A DNA stretch of 64,000 nt from Aquipuribacter sp051216895 (GCF_051216895.1 NZ_JBPKAO010000013.1:62001-126000), one strand, 5' to 3'; shown: positions 7,533-16,088, counted from the stretch's first letter. The notes: generated by a model from the sequence alone, not told the origin. Numbers and translations: made by a program.

Positions 7533-9272
7533 CTAAGCAGCGTGACCGCTCGACGGGTTGCCTCGCGGGTTATCCACAGCCCCGCCGGGCGGCCCGGTCG
7601 CTCCGGGTCCGGTGGTCGCCATCTTTTGCTTCGCGGACTCGTACTGCGCCCGCCACCGGTTCCGCTCCTGCACGGCGGCGAGGATCGCGCCGGCGTAGTC
7701 CGCCTCGGGCATCGGGACGTCCTCCCAGGTGAACCGGGGGCTGCCGTCGTCGAGGGTGTGATCGACGCCCATCCGGTCCACATCGGGAGCCTCGATGCCG
7801 GCGGCGAGGAGGGTCTCCCGGACGACGGTCGCGCGGTCGGCGCGGTGCTCAGCCAGGGTCTTGCCGGACCACTGCTTGGAGACCTGGACGCGGCGGCCGC
7901 CGTAGCCGAGGTTGTCCCGCTCATGGGCCCGCTTCTCACACCGGCCCGGCTCCAGGCCGGGCAGGCAGTCCTTCGGCTCGATCCCGTAACGGAGCCAGTT
8001 GCTGCACTCCGGGGAGCAGGGCAGCCAGCGGACCTGCTCGTGCAACCGGTCGACGTGCGCCTCATACGCGGCCCTCCGGGCAGCAGCTCGTGCGCGTTGG
8101 CGGGCGGAGCGGGCGTCCCACTCGTCGGGGTGGCCGACATGGTCGGAGGCCGGGTCGTCCAGCTCCTCGGGCGTGAACGTGTCCGCGAGGCTCTTGGTCA
8201 GGTACTTGGTCAGGTAGCGGATCGTGCGGTCGGCGTCGTCGCTGGTGCCGAGGATGCCCTTGACGTCGGTCTGCTGCCCGAACCTCATGGTGTGCGCGGC
8301 CGGCTGGGCGGGGTTGGCGTCGAGCTGGGCGTCGAGGTCGTCCAACGCCTCCTCCCACGTCGGCAGCGGCATGCCCGTATGGGGGTCCCGGTACGCGCCG
8401 TCACACCACTCGGGGACACCGGTGGTCTGCTCGTCGTAGACGACGTGGTCGAAGGCGGGCCACCAGACCTGCACGTAGGTCGCCTTCGTCACGTCCCGAA
8501 GCACGTGCCGGGGGATGGCGCCCCGGATCGCGACGTGCACGTGCGGTGCCAGGCGCTTCTGGGGTTCGATGGCGGCGAAGTACTGGGCCTTGTAGCCGGC
8601 GCATCGGCGGAGGTTCTGCACCCACCGCGCGAACAGTCGGGGCAGGTGGATTGCGTCGAGGGCGGCCCGCCGGTAGTTGTAGCCGTCCGGGTCGATGGGG
8701 GTGCCGGTGCCGGGGGTGATGCGCCCGTAGGAGGGCAGGGTCAACGTCACGAACATCGACGGTCGGTAGACCTGGCCGTGGTTGCCGGTGAAGGTGCGGC
8801 CGATGGTGCGGTTCTCCTGCGGCACACGTGGCAGGTCTGACACGTCGTCACGGCGCCGGGTCGACCGCACCCGACGATCACCTTCAGACTCGGCCATCTC
8901 GGCGTCAACCCCTTCCCCATCGACCGGCGCTGGATCTACCGGTGGGTCCGCGAGATCGGGTTCCGGTTCGTCCTCGCGGTGCCAGCCCTCACGGCACTGC
9001 TGCTGTCGCACCTTCCGGGCTCTGGTCGCGCACGGTGGGCACACCCGTTCGCGGGTGGACTTGCAAGGAATCGGGACCTTGGTCGTGTCCCCGGTCTCGT
9101 GGTTCACGACCAGGCGCAGGAGTGGGCGGACGCAGACGCCGGCGTGCTCGGCCCAGGTGCGGATCATCTGACCGTCCACGCGCAGGGTCGGGTCGTCGAC
9201 GACGCGCTGCTCTCCGGTGGTCCACCGGGTGCCGGCCTTGTCGACGAGGCCGCGGTCGAGGACGGCAGTCAT
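7533..9272 (-). CDS. RepSA-type replication initiator (HUH endonuclease-like)
   Basis: 579 residues. It has Cys pairs near the N terminus (CVRPLL, then CPPCATRARK), an acidic linker, and an HUH-like core with APHVHVAIRGAIPR preceded by YFAAIEPQKRL. A later IRYLTKYLTKS resembles the RepSA tyrosine/lysine motif. RepSA proteins start rolling-circle replication of actinomycete integrative plasmids. In Tn916-type elements the protein next to the FtsK-like coupling protein is a Rep-derived relaxase, so this protein may serve both replication and transfer (inference). Its start overlaps the stop of the WhiB-like gene (ATGA, 9269-9272). Fifteen bp separate it from xis, so int, xis and rep are likely co-transcribed. 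Confidence 0.85.
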   Translation of the reverse strand: MTAVLDRGLVDKAGTRWTTGEQRVVDDPTLRVDGQMIRTWAEHAGVCVRPLLRLVVNHETGDTTKVPIPCKSTRERVCPPCATRARKVRQQQCREGWHREDEPEPDLADPPVDPAPVDGEGVDAEMAESEGDRRVRSTRRRDDVSDLPRVPQENRTIGRTFTGNHGQVYRPSMFVTLTLPSYGRITPGTGTPIDPDGYNYRRAALDAIHLPRLFARWVQNLRRCAGYKAQYFAAIEPQKRLAPHVHVAIRGAIPRHVLRDVTKATYVQVWWPAFDHVVYDEQTTGVPEWCDGAYRDPHTGMPLPTWEEALDDLDAQLDANPAQPAAHTMRFGQQTDVKGILGTSDDADRTIRYLTKYLTKSLADTFTPEELDDPASDHVGHPDEWDARSARQRARAAARRAAYEAHVDRLHEQVRWLPCSPECSNWLRYGIEPKDCLPGLEPGRCEKRAHERDNLGYGGRRVQVSKQWSGKTLAEHRADRATVVRETLLAAGIEAPDVDRMGVDHTLDDGSPRFTWEDVPMPEADYAGAILAAVQERNRWRAQYESAKQKMATTGPGATGPPGGAVDNPRGNPSSGHAA

Positions 9273-9637
9273 GTCGCCACCGCCTTGCGCTGCGGCTGCC
9301 GGTCTCGGTCGGTGCCCTGGCCGTAGCCGGCCCCGACCGGTTCGTCGTCCAGCTCAGTCAGCAGCCTCAGGAGGTCGGGGGCGTCGACGCCATCGCGGAA
9401 GCTGCCGGCCCAGAACCCGGCCGACGCGTGGGACTCCTTGGCGTAGTGCCGGCAGCAGCCTCGTACTGGGCAGGTCCGGCAGAGCTGCGCCATCGCCGCC
9501 CGGGGCCCGTCCGAGACCCGGTGCGCGTCCTCGGTCCACGGCAGATCGGTTCGCCGAGCGCACGCGGCGCGGGTCATCCAGTGGTGGTCGAGGGCGGCCA
9601 GCGTGTCGGGGGTGACGGTGCGTGCGCGGGTGTTCAT
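9269..9637 (-). CDS. WhiB-like iron-sulfur protein of the element
   Basis: 122 residues with four cysteines in WhiB order: C26, C53, C56 and C62 (CxxCx5C in LCRTCPVRGCC), which would hold a [4Fe-4S] cluster. The family's G-[VI]-W-G-G turn is replaced by AGFWAGS, and the basic tail is short and mixed. The DNA- or sigma-factor-contacting part may therefore differ from chromosomal WhiB proteins. It overlaps both neighbours by 4 bp (ftsK stop and rep start), placing it in the transfer/replication operon. A regulatory role is inferred from the family. Confidence 0.8.
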   Translation of the reverse strand: MNTRARTVTPDTLAALDHHWMTRAACARRTDLPWTEDAHRVSDGPRAAMAQLCRTCPVRGCCRHYAKESHASAGFWAGSFRDGVDAPDLLRLLTELDDEPVGAGYGQGTDRDRQPQRKAVAT

Positions 9638-11364
9638 GAGTGCACCGCCGAACCGGTGTCCACGCCGGGACGGCTGGTGGAGGGTGCCCGGCCAGGCGTA
9701 GCGTCCATGTCCGGGTCGAGTCCCCCCACTCGGCCCGGCTGCCCGTCCTCGCCTGGCTTGCCGGAGTGCCCTTCACCCCCACCGATCCCCCCATCGGTCG
9801 AAGGGCCCGCGAAGACGGGCAGCCCCTTGTCACCACCAGCCAGCGCAGGCACCGGGTAAGCGCGGCCCAGCTGCTCGATCGTCTGGTCCGGGACGTACAC
9901 CGCGCGGGCCCGCTGGGGGTCGGGGACGCCGTCGAGGCGGACGAAGCAGACGCCCGGGGTGGCGAGCGGGATCCTGTCGCAGGCGGCGCCGCGGTGCAGG
10001 GCGCCGTCGCCCAGCACCATGTCGACCTGGATCGGCTCGTCCAGCCGGAACGCCACCCTGACCGCATGCAAACCCCGCCAGCGCACCACCTCCTTCGAAG
10101 GGTCGACCGTCGTGGTGATGACGGTGAACCCCACTGCCCGACCCCGGGAGAGCAGGGCGCCCAGGGCGGCCTCGACCCGGCGGGTGCTCTTGGAGTCGGC
10201 GAGGGCGGTGAGGGTGGCGAGCTCGTCGACGACGACAACCCGGTGCGGGGACGACACCGAGGGCTCGTGCTGACGGCTGACCCCGGCGAGGGATGCAGCG
10301 CGCTGGTCGAGCTCGAGGACCAGGGCGTCGAGAGTGTCGGCCATGTCGTCGATTCGGTCGACGACGTGGGCGAGGGGTCGGGCGGGGATGGCTTCCATGC
10401 CGCCCTTGGGGTCCAGCCAGGTGACCCGCACCAGGCCCGCGTGGATGGCCGTCGACAGGCCGGCGACGATCGCCCACAGCAGGCTGCTCTTCCCGGAGCC
10501 GGTGGTGCCGGCGATGAGGACGTGCGCGCCCCGCAGCCGCAGCCGCCACGAGGTGCCGTCCTCGAGCACCCCCACCGACAGCCCGGCCAGACCCGCGAGG
10601 ACCGAGGCGGGATCGGTCAGTTGGGGGACGCCGCCCAGGACGAGGGGGCGGGCGAGGGTGTCGGCGCGGGTGATGTCTAGCCACACCCGCCCCGGACCCG
10701 CCGGACGCACCCGCACCGCCAGCACCCGCCAGGCGTGGGCGAGGGAGTCGCAGGCGGCGATGACGGTGTCGGGGGTCATGCCGGACGGGAGGGCTACCAG
10801 GAGGTGGTCGGTCCGCCCGGTGAACCGGACTCGCTTGAGGCGGGCGACCTCGACCGATTGCCCTTCCTCGCGCAGCGCCCGCGGGGTGTCCGCCCACGCG
10901 AGGACAAGGGCATTGCCACCGCCGCCAGGGTTGTCCCGGCGGTCTGTGACGTACAGGCTGTGCCGCAGCGCCAAAGTCTTCCAGGACGGGCCGTAGACGT
11001 AGCGACGACGCCACCACGACCCCCACCAACGCCCGACCGCCCAGTCGAACGACCGCCGGGCCCGCCACCGCCACACGGCCAGCAGCAGGCCACACAGGAC
11101 AGCGAGGGCAGCCAACCTTGCCTGCTGCTGCCAGGGCGCCGACAGCACCCACAGATACGCCCCGACGCCCAGGAGACCGACGCCGATCACCGTCCGGACG
11201 GGGTGACGCAGCAGGTCAGCCAGCACGAGCCGCAGAACCCACCAGCCGCGACGCCACACCGCAGTGAGGAGGCCCCACCAGCCCTGGCGCACGCGGCCGA
11301 GGTCGAGACCACGCCGGGCGCGAGGGACCTCGGTGGCCCCCATGGCGGTGGGCGCGGCGGTCAT
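9634..11364 (-). CDS. FtsK/SpoIIIE (TraB-type) DNA translocase
   Basis: 576 residues from ATG 11364, chosen because it overlaps the upstream stop (ATGA); a longer start at 11550 is rejected. Two hydrophobic segments at about residues 40-95 anchor it in the membrane. The motor has Walker A GTTGSGKSS near residue 288 and Walker B RVVVVDELATL near 376. The last 70 residues are Gly/Pro-rich and unstructured. In AICEs this single ATPase moves double-stranded DNA between mycelia. In Tn916-type elements its homologue is the coupling protein. Because this element also has VirB4 and envelope genes, the coupling-protein role is plausible. DNA recognition may use the iterons at 17806-17838 (inference). 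Confidence 0.9.
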   Translation of the reverse strand: MTAAPTAMGATEVPRARRGLDLGRVRQGWWGLLTAVWRRGWWVLRLVLADLLRHPVRTVIGVGLLGVGAYLWVLSAPWQQQARLAALAVLCGLLLAVWRWRARRSFDWAVGRWWGSWWRRRYVYGPSWKTLALRHSLYVTDRRDNPGGGGNALVLAWADTPRALREEGQSVEVARLKRVRFTGRTDHLLVALPSGMTPDTVIAACDSLAHAWRVLAVRVRPAGPGRVWLDITRADTLARPLVLGGVPQLTDPASVLAGLAGLSVGVLEDGTSWRLRLRGAHVLIAGTTGSGKSSLLWAIVAGLSTAIHAGLVRVTWLDPKGGMEAIPARPLAHVVDRIDDMADTLDALVLELDQRAASLAGVSRQHEPSVSSPHRVVVVDELATLTALADSKSTRRVEAALGALLSRGRAVGFTVITTTVDPSKEVVRWRGLHAVRVAFRLDEPIQVDMVLGDGALHRGAACDRIPLATPGVCFVRLDGVPDPQRARAVYVPDQTIEQLGRAYPVPALAGGDKGLPVFAGPSTDGGIGGGEGHSGKPGEDGQPGRVGGLDPDMDATPGRAPSTSRPGVDTGSAVHS

Positions 11365-11657
11365 CAGTCGCCGTGGGTCGAGCGTGCGACCCGCAGCACC
11401 TCGTGACCGACGTCCTCGAGCAGCCCGAACGCGCGGACCAGGTCGGCCCGCAGCTCGTCGTCGGGGTAGTCCCGCACCCGGGCCATCAGGGCCGCCAGCT
11501 CGTCCAACACTCGCGCGATGTCCGCGGAGGTCTTGATGGCGTGCTCCCACACCTCGTCGCCGCTACTGACGCCCAGAGCACGGGCCCAGGCCACGACGTC
11601 AACCCGGCCCCGAGCGAGACCACCGCTACCGCCGGTGGAGGCGAGGCCGGCGCTCAC
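11364..11657 (-). CDS. Small alpha-helical hypothetical protein (97 aa)
   Basis: It starts at GTG 11657 inside the stop of the upstream gene (GTGA) and ends in an ATGA overlap with ftsK. The product has DVVAWARALGVSSGDEVW, then a helical DIARVLDELAALMARVRDY segment. It shares the WARALG/WADALG and ELAAL layout with the next upstream protein, suggesting a tandem pair of related helical proteins. I do not recognise a function. The tight coupling suggests an accessory role in transfer or replication. Confidence 0.7.
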   Translation of the reverse strand: MSAGLASTGGSGGLARGRVDVVAWARALGVSSGDEVWEHAIKTSADIARVLDELAALMARVRDYPDDELRADLVRAFGLLEDVGHEVLRVARSTHGD

Positions 11658-11977
11658 CGGACACCACCCCTCACGCCCGCGGTACGCGAGCGACCGATGC
11701 GACCATCGGCGGCGGTCGTGGCGGCACGGCGGTCGAAGTCCAGGACCATCCAGACGCCCTCGGCCAGCGCGCGGAACAGCAACAGCATGTCGTCGGTGTC
11801 CGGGTCCACGTCTGCCAGGCCCGACAGGGAGCACTGCACGGCGGCGGCGTCGGACGCGATCGCATCCACCCGGCCGCACGCCTGGTTCAGCGTGGTGGCG
11901 AGGTCGTCGGCACCACGGCACCCCAGGGCGTCGGCCCAGCGGACGGGGTCGAAGCGCCCAGCGGGATCGGTGGCCAT
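11654..11977 (-). CDS. Small alpha-helical hypothetical protein (107 aa)
   Basis: ATG 11977 gives MATDPAGRFDPVRWADALGC, followed by a helix rich in Ala and Asp and a basic tail. An earlier in-frame ATG would run into the SCO3933-family gene and is rejected. The F-DPVRWADALG segment parallels VDVVAWARALG in the next gene, so the two may be diverged duplicates. Coupled by GTGA downstream and separated from the upstream stop by only 1 bp. Confidence 0.7.
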   Translation of the reverse strand: MATDPAGRFDPVRWADALGCRGADDLATTLNQACGRVDAIASDAAAVQCSLSGLADVDPDTDDMLLLFRALAEGVWMVLDFDRRAATTAADGRIGRSRTAGVRGGVR

Positions 11978-11978
11978 G

Positions 11979-12398
11979 TCAGGCCGCCTCGCTCGACGAG
12001 GCCGAGGAGCTGTTGGTGCTGGACGGCCGGCGACCGGAGCCCGGCACGGGGGCGGCGATGGCCTCGGCGGACCAGTACTCGACCAGTCCACCGGTGTTCT
12101 TGTTGACCCGGACCTCGACCCGCAGGCCCTCGAAGGTGATCGGCCCCAAAGCGCTGACGTCGGGGCGGTCGTAGGCGGGGACGGTGATGGAGGCGATGAC
12201 GCTGCTGGTCCGGCCGTACTGGACCTGCTGGTACATCACCTCGACGCCCCACATCGGCATCCCGGTGTTCTCGTCCCGCGTCTGGACGTCGGACTGTGCG
12301 CGGCCACCGCCGGCGGTTTCGACCCAGTCGAACCTTGCGTCCACCACCCCCGTGGCCACCATCGGCTGCTTGCTGCTGTCCACCACGTATGCAGGCAT
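11979..12398 (-). CDS. SCO3933-family AICE regulatory protein
   Basis: 139 residues from ATG 12398 after GAGAGGAG. The core matches the pattern I know for the SCO3933 family found on actinomycete integrative elements: FDWVETAGGGRAQSDVQTRD, then TGMPMWGVEVM, SVTVP-like SITVPAYDRPDVS, and FEGLRVEVRV ending in LVEYWSAEAI. The tail is Ser-rich. The family is called regulatory, but its mechanism is not established. It heads the minus-strand operon leading to ftsK, whp-like gene, rep, xis and int, and faces the XRE gene across an operator-like palindrome. Confidence 0.82.
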   Translation of the reverse strand: MPAYVVDSSKQPMVATGVVDARFDWVETAGGGRAQSDVQTRDENTGMPMWGVEVMYQQVQYGRTSSVIASITVPAYDRPDVSALGPITFEGLRVEVRVNKNTGGLVEYWSAEAIAAPVPGSGRRPSSTNSSSASSSEAA

Positions 12399-12481
12399 TG
12401 CCCGCTCCTCTCGTCTGGAGGCCCGTTGCGGGCCGCCCTCCAAGGGCAGCGGAGTTGATGGCGGCGCAGAAGATGGCGCCA

Positions 12482-12512
12482 GTTAGCGCGACTTGTCCAC
12501 AGGCGCGCTAAC
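12482..12512. promoter_or_regulatory. Operator-like inverted repeat between divergent genes
   Basis: GTTAGCGCG (12482-12490) and CGCGCTAAC (12504-12512) are perfect 9-bp inverted arms separated by 13 bp. They lie in the 143-bp region between the SCO3933-family gene (minus) and the XRE regulator (plus). The XRE protein is the obvious candidate ligand. Confidence 0.6.
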
Positions 12513-12541
12513 GGTCCGCACTTCGGCAGGCCAGGAGGGTC

Positions 12542-13729
12542 ATGCTGTTCGTTATGGACGGTGATGCCGGGGTTGTCCTTCGAGCGCGTCGACCGCAGCT
12601 TTCCGCGCTACGTCGTGAACGCGGCTGGTCACAATCACGTCTGCTGTATGCAGTGCGCGAGCGAGCGGAGAGCCGGGGCATGACCCTGGCTTCGGCCGCG
12701 TCGTTGAAGGTGGCGCTGTCCCGCTGGGAGAACGGCCACCAGATCCCCGACGGCACTCACCGTCGACTCCTGGCGGACGCCCTAGGCGTGCCGGCCGCGG
12801 ATTTGGGTTTCGATGACCCCGCTCCGCAACCCTTCGTGCCGAAGCGCGTTGTCGGTCCCGACTTGGTCGCCTACTACGAGGCGGCGTTCCGGCTGCACGT
12901 CACCGCGGACCAAGTTGTTGGTCCTGCGGACGTCCGCCCCGTCGTAATGGCGCAGGTCAAGGCGCTCGAGCAGGCACGCCGGAGCGCGTCCGGCGAGACG
13001 GCGCAGCGACTATTGAAAGCCAGCGCCCGCTATCTCGAACTCGCCGGCTGGCTGGCTCAGGACACCGGTGACCTCGGGCTCGCAGAGCGGTTGACCGCCC
13101 GGGCTGGTGATCAAGCGAACGCGCTCGGCGATGAGGACTTCGCCACCTACGTCACCGTTCGGCGCGCAGCCATCGTCGGCGAGGCAAACCGCGCGCAGGA
13201 TGCCCTCGACCTGGCCCAGCTCGCGCACCGGCGTGCAGCCGGCCTACCCGGTGCAACAAGGGCCCTGGCCGGTCGTCAGGTGGCGCTGGCCGCCGCCCAG
13301 AGTGCCGACACCGCCGCTACGTCCAGGGCCATTGACCAGGCCCTCGCCGCTGTCAGGGAACCGATGCCGGCTGATCACCCCGGGCACTACTGCTCCCCGT
13401 CTTACGTGCACATGGAGGCGGCCCAGGCGCTACGAGTCCTCGGCCGTTCAGCGGACGCCGTCGAGCACCTCGTTACCGCGCTCGACGCCTGGCCGCACCA
13501 CCAGGAACGCGATCAAGCGCTGTGCCTCGCGAGGTTGGCGGACACCCACGCATGCCTCGACGCCGTCGACGAGGCGTGCACCGCCGCCACGTCGAGCATC
13601 GCAATCCACGCCGTGGCGCCGTCGGCGCGAACAGCCCGCACGCTCCGCCGGGTTCGCAACCGCCTCAGCGCCCACCGTCGTGACCCATCCGTGCAGCCGG
13701 TCCTACTCAGCCTCAGCGCCGTAGGCTGA
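12542..13729 (+). CDS. XRE-family helix-turn-helix regulator with TPR-like C-terminal domain
   Basis: 395 residues. The HTH spans about residues 17-75 (LRRERGWSQSRLLYAV, then LKVALSRWENGHQIPDGTH) and is followed by helical repeats rich in Ala and Leu typical of TPR sensor domains. ATG 12542 follows CAGGAGGGTC, a strong RBS; ATG 12554 is a weaker alternative. This architecture is common in regulators of actinomycete integrative elements and antibiotic-type loci. It probably represses the divergent transfer/replication operon through the inverted repeat 30 bp upstream (inference). It forms a pair with the creatininase-like gene 33 bp downstream. Confidence 0.85.
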   Translation: MLFVMDGDAGVVLRARRPQLSALRRERGWSQSRLLYAVRERAESRGMTLASAASLKVALSRWENGHQIPDGTHRRLLADALGVPAADLGFDDPAPQPFVPKRVVGPDLVAYYEAAFRLHVTADQVVGPADVRPVVMAQVKALEQARRSASGETAQRLLKASARYLELAGWLAQDTGDLGLAERLTARAGDQANALGDEDFATYVTVRRAAIVGEANRAQDALDLAQLAHRRAAGLPGATRALAGRQVALAAAQSADTAATSRAIDQALAAVREPMPADHPGHYCSPSYVHMEAAQALRVLGRSADAVEHLVTALDAWPHHQERDQALCLARLADTHACLDAVDEACTAATSSIAIHAVAPSARTARTLRRVRNRLSAHRRDPSVQPVLLSLSAVG

Positions 13730-13762
13730 CACCAGCAGGCCGGTTCTTGATGGGAGGCACGA

Positions 13763-14464
13763 GTGATCACCACAGCGACCTCGCACGAGGTCCGCGACGC
13801 CAGGCCGAACATCGCCGTGCTTCCGGTGGGCAGTTTCGAGCAGCACGGCGGGCACCTGCCCTTGACCACTGACACAGTCGTCGCTGCCGCCATCTCCGCC
13901 GCGATTGCCGACTCTTACGGCATGTTCCTGCTGCCACCGATCACCATTGGCTGCTCACACGAACACGAGGACTTCCCCGGCACGGTGAGTATCCGCGCGA
14001 CCACCCTGGCCGCGGTGGTCGAGGACGTCTTGGACAGCCTTGCCAGGCAAGGCATCAGCCGAGCTGTCATCGTCAATGGCCACGGCGGCAACTACGTCCT
14101 AAGCAACGTCGTACAACAAGCCAACCGAGGACCCCGCAGCGTCGCCCTCTACCCGGAGAAGGCCGAATGGGCCGAGGCACGCACGGCCGCTGGCTGCGAC
14201 ACCGACCACAGCAGCGACATGCACGCCGGAGAACTCGAGACCTCCCTGCTGCTGCACCTGGACCCCGCCCTCGTCCAAGAAGGTTGGCAACAGGCAGACC
14301 ACTTTGCCCCCGACCGCCGGCGGCTCCTGACCGAGGGTATGAAGGCCTTAACAACCGCCGGTGTCGTGGGCAAGCCCTCCGCGGCCACGCCGGCGAAGGG
14401 TGCCGCCGCCCTAGACAGCCTGACAAAGAACTTCGCCAATCGCCTGGACTCGCTAGCGCGGTGA
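13763..14464 (+). CDS. Creatininase-family metal-dependent amidohydrolase
   Basis: 233 residues from GTG 13763 after GGGAGGCAC. Metal-binding motifs of the family are intact: SFEQHGGHLPLTTDT (Glu, His, Asp), HEHEDFPGT, VNGHGGNY and MHAGELETS (His and Glu). Family members open cyclic amides (creatininase, GTP-cyclohydrolase-like ArfB) or trim peptides (MftE), so the substrate is open. The XRE-creatininase pair recurs on actinomycete elements to my knowledge. One idea is that the enzyme modifies a small-molecule signal for the regulator (inference). Confidence 0.82.
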   Translation: MITTATSHEVRDARPNIAVLPVGSFEQHGGHLPLTTDTVVAAAISAAIADSYGMFLLPPITIGCSHEHEDFPGTVSIRATTLAAVVEDVLDSLARQGISRAVIVNGHGGNYVLSNVVQQANRGPRSVALYPEKAEWAEARTAAGCDTDHSSDMHAGELETSLLLHLDPALVQEGWQQADHFAPDRRRLLTEGMKALTTAGVVGKPSAATPAKGAAALDSLTKNFANRLDSLAR

Positions 14465-14765
14465 CGCGCACATCCTGACGACCGTTGGGCCCCGCCCCAT
14501 ACCCGGCCTCGACTCGGGATGTGGGAGGAAGGCCACTGAATCTTCGGTCTTGGGCAACTGCTCGCCGCCGGGCCGACCGTCGAGGCGTTTGGGCGAATCG
14601 TCGCCGATCGGCTTGTCCTCGCCGTCATCGTCGTCGAAGAGGACGTGCAGCTCGGTGCTGCTGGTCTGTCCCCGCTCCATGCCTGGCCGTCTGGGCCGGA
14701 CGCGACCCCTTCGAACGCTACCGAGCGGCGGACGTCAACTGAACAGCAAACTCCTTGGAGGACTC
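14465..14765. other. Intergenic region without a convincing gene
   Basis: About 300 bp between the creatininase-like gene and the next operon. A 75-codon minus-strand frame (14453-14680) encodes an acidic DDDDGED stretch but lacks a RBS and overlaps the creatininase end, so I do not call it. A promoter for the downstream cargo operon probably lies here, but I see no clear boxes. Confidence 0.4.
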
Positions 14766-15050
14766 ATGACCGAAGAAGCCCGCTCGCCCGAGCCCGGCCT
14801 GCAGCAGTACACCATCCGACTGAACTACCCCGTCCACGCCAAGGACCACGCTGACGCGATGCGACGCTTCGGTGTCGACCTGCTGACCCACGGCATCGGC
14901 GAGCTGTTCTTCCGGGTGCTGAGGACCGGCGAGACGGACGCTCGGATCTTCCGTAACAGCGAGCAGGTCAGCACCGACCAGCAGAACCTCGACTACCTGC
15001 GCGAGGTCGCCGAGAAGCAGCCCGAGGTCGTGGCCGACGACAAGTCCTGA
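14766..15050 (+). CDS. Hypothetical 94-residue protein, first gene of cargo operon
   Basis: ATG 14766 follows TTGGAGGACTC, an excellent RBS. The sequence is a soluble alpha/beta-type small protein: LQQYTIRLNYPVHAKDHADA, then HGIGELFFRVLRTGET and an acidic C terminus. I recognise no family. It leads a run of same-strand genes ending with the RuvB-like ATPase, so it may work with that protein. Confidence 0.65.
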   Translation: MTEEARSPEPGLQQYTIRLNYPVHAKDHADAMRRFGVDLLTHGIGELFFRVLRTGETDARIFRNSEQVSTDQQNLDYLREVAEKQPEVVADDKS

Positions 15051-15104
15051 CGGCCGACGGTAAAGGCCCCGCATCACCAGCACGGCAGGGCACTCGCCTC
15101 GCCA

Positions 15105-15274
15105 GTAGCCGAACATCCTTACCTCTCGCCGCCGAAGGTCGGGGAGTACAACGACACCCTCGGCGCCCGCTCCAGCCGAGCCTCGATGAGATCCAGTCCT
15201 ACATCCAGCAGATCCAGGCCCTGGCGGGACGCATCCGCCAGACGCCCCAAACCAGGCAGGTGGCAGCAGCGTGA
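15105..15274 (+). pseudogene. Probable frameshifted small gene upstream of the 83-aa ORF
   Basis: Two adjacent frames look coding. The first reads EHPYLSPPKVGEYNDTLGA and ends around 15165-15180. Another frame then reads SLDEIQSYIQQIQALAGRI to a TGA at 15272-15274 that overlaps the next GTG start (GTGA). Neither frame alone has a start and a sensible length. A single-base indel near 15175-15185 would join them. It could be real decay or a sequencing error in GC-rich DNA. Limits are approximate. Confidence 0.4.
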
Positions 15275-15522
15275 CCGAGAGTCCCGACCGACCGAAGCTC
15301 GACCCGCACTTCTTCGCCCGGGAGGAGGACGGCAGCGTGCGTGTGCGCATCCGTCTGACCGCCGACCGGGCGACCGCGATCGAGAACGCCGCAGGTGACG
15401 TGCCGCTGGTGCAGTGGATCAACCGCGTCATTGACGCCGCCTCCCGACAGGCCGAGATCCCCTCGGCCACCCGCCTGCCCCGCCCGTCCCGCACCACCGA
15501 CGACGACAAGGACCGCCGATGA
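15271..15522 (+). CDS. Hypothetical 83-residue protein
   Basis: GTG 15271 overlaps the stop of the preceding frame and its own stop overlaps the next ATG (ATGA, 15519-15522). The sequence has a short beta strand then helix layout: GSVRVRIRLTADRATAIENA, then VQWINRVIDAASRQ, and a charged tail. That is vaguely like ribbon-helix-helix proteins, but I cannot show DNA binding. The coupling indicates a common operon with the RuvB-like gene. Confidence 0.6.
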   Translation: MTESPDRPKLDPHFFAREEDGSVRVRIRLTADRATAIENAAGDVPLVQWINRVIDAASRQAEIPSATRLPRPSRTTDDDKDRR

Positions 15523-16088
15523 GCCCCGACGACCACAGCCTGACCAGCATCTTCGACGACCTCGAGCCGGGCGACTTCGCCACGGCCGAGCCGTTCCACC
15601 AGGACGCACCGACGGGTCTCACCTTCCAGGCCTGGGTGCAGAACAACCTGCGCATGTCCCGCTTCGCCTACGCCGCGGCGATGGGCACCCCGCAGCAGGT
15701 CATCATCCTCGCCTCGGCCACGGTCGAACGCTGGTACAGCCCGCTGCCCGAGGAGAGCCTGGGCGACTTCCTGGCCCGCGTACAGGCCGAGGCACGGCGG
15801 CTCATCGCGACGCGGATGTTCACGTTCCGCCTGACGATGGGCATGTGGTCCCGCCCGGAGCCCGAGCAGGTCCGACTGCAGGTGCGCACCGAGGCCGAGG
15901 AGCCCGGAATGAGCCGCACGCTCTACTTCTACGCCATCACCACCGAAGAGCCCGAGACGGCGGAGGCTCACCGGCGAATCCACGGCGGCCTGGAAATCAA
16001 CGGCAGCTTCACCGGCGAGGTCACCTACGCCTACCCCCAGCAGGTCACCGACCTGTACGAGATCCTGCCCGAGTCGCGCAAGCGCTGA
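15519..16088 (+). CDS. Hypothetical 189-residue protein in RuvB-like operon
   Basis: Acidic N terminus, then FQAWVQNNLRMSRFAYAAAM and GTPQQVIILASATVERWYS, a mixed alpha/beta middle with MFTFRLTMGMWSRPEPEQV, and a C-terminal YFYAITTEEPETAEAHRR region. No membrane segment and no motif that I recognise. It is coupled by ATGA to the upstream 83-aa gene and is 22 bp upstream of the RuvB-like ATPase, which has its own RBS (AGAGGAG). A joint function with the ATPase is inferred from context only. Confidence 0.65.
   Translation: MSPDDHSLTSIFDDLEPGDFATAEPFHQDAPTGLTFQAWVQNNLRMSRFAYAAAMGTPQQVIILASATVERWYSPLPEESLGDFLARVQAEARRLIATRMFTFRLTMGMWSRPEPEQVRLQVRTEAEEPGMSRTLYFYAITTEEPETAEAHRRIHGGLEINGSFTGEVTYAYPQQVTDLYEILPESRKR

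Noticed and set aside
14453..14680. 75-codon minus-strand ORF with acidic DDDDGED stretch
   Set aside because: Overlaps the creatininase gene end, lacks a RBS and has no recognisable sequence.
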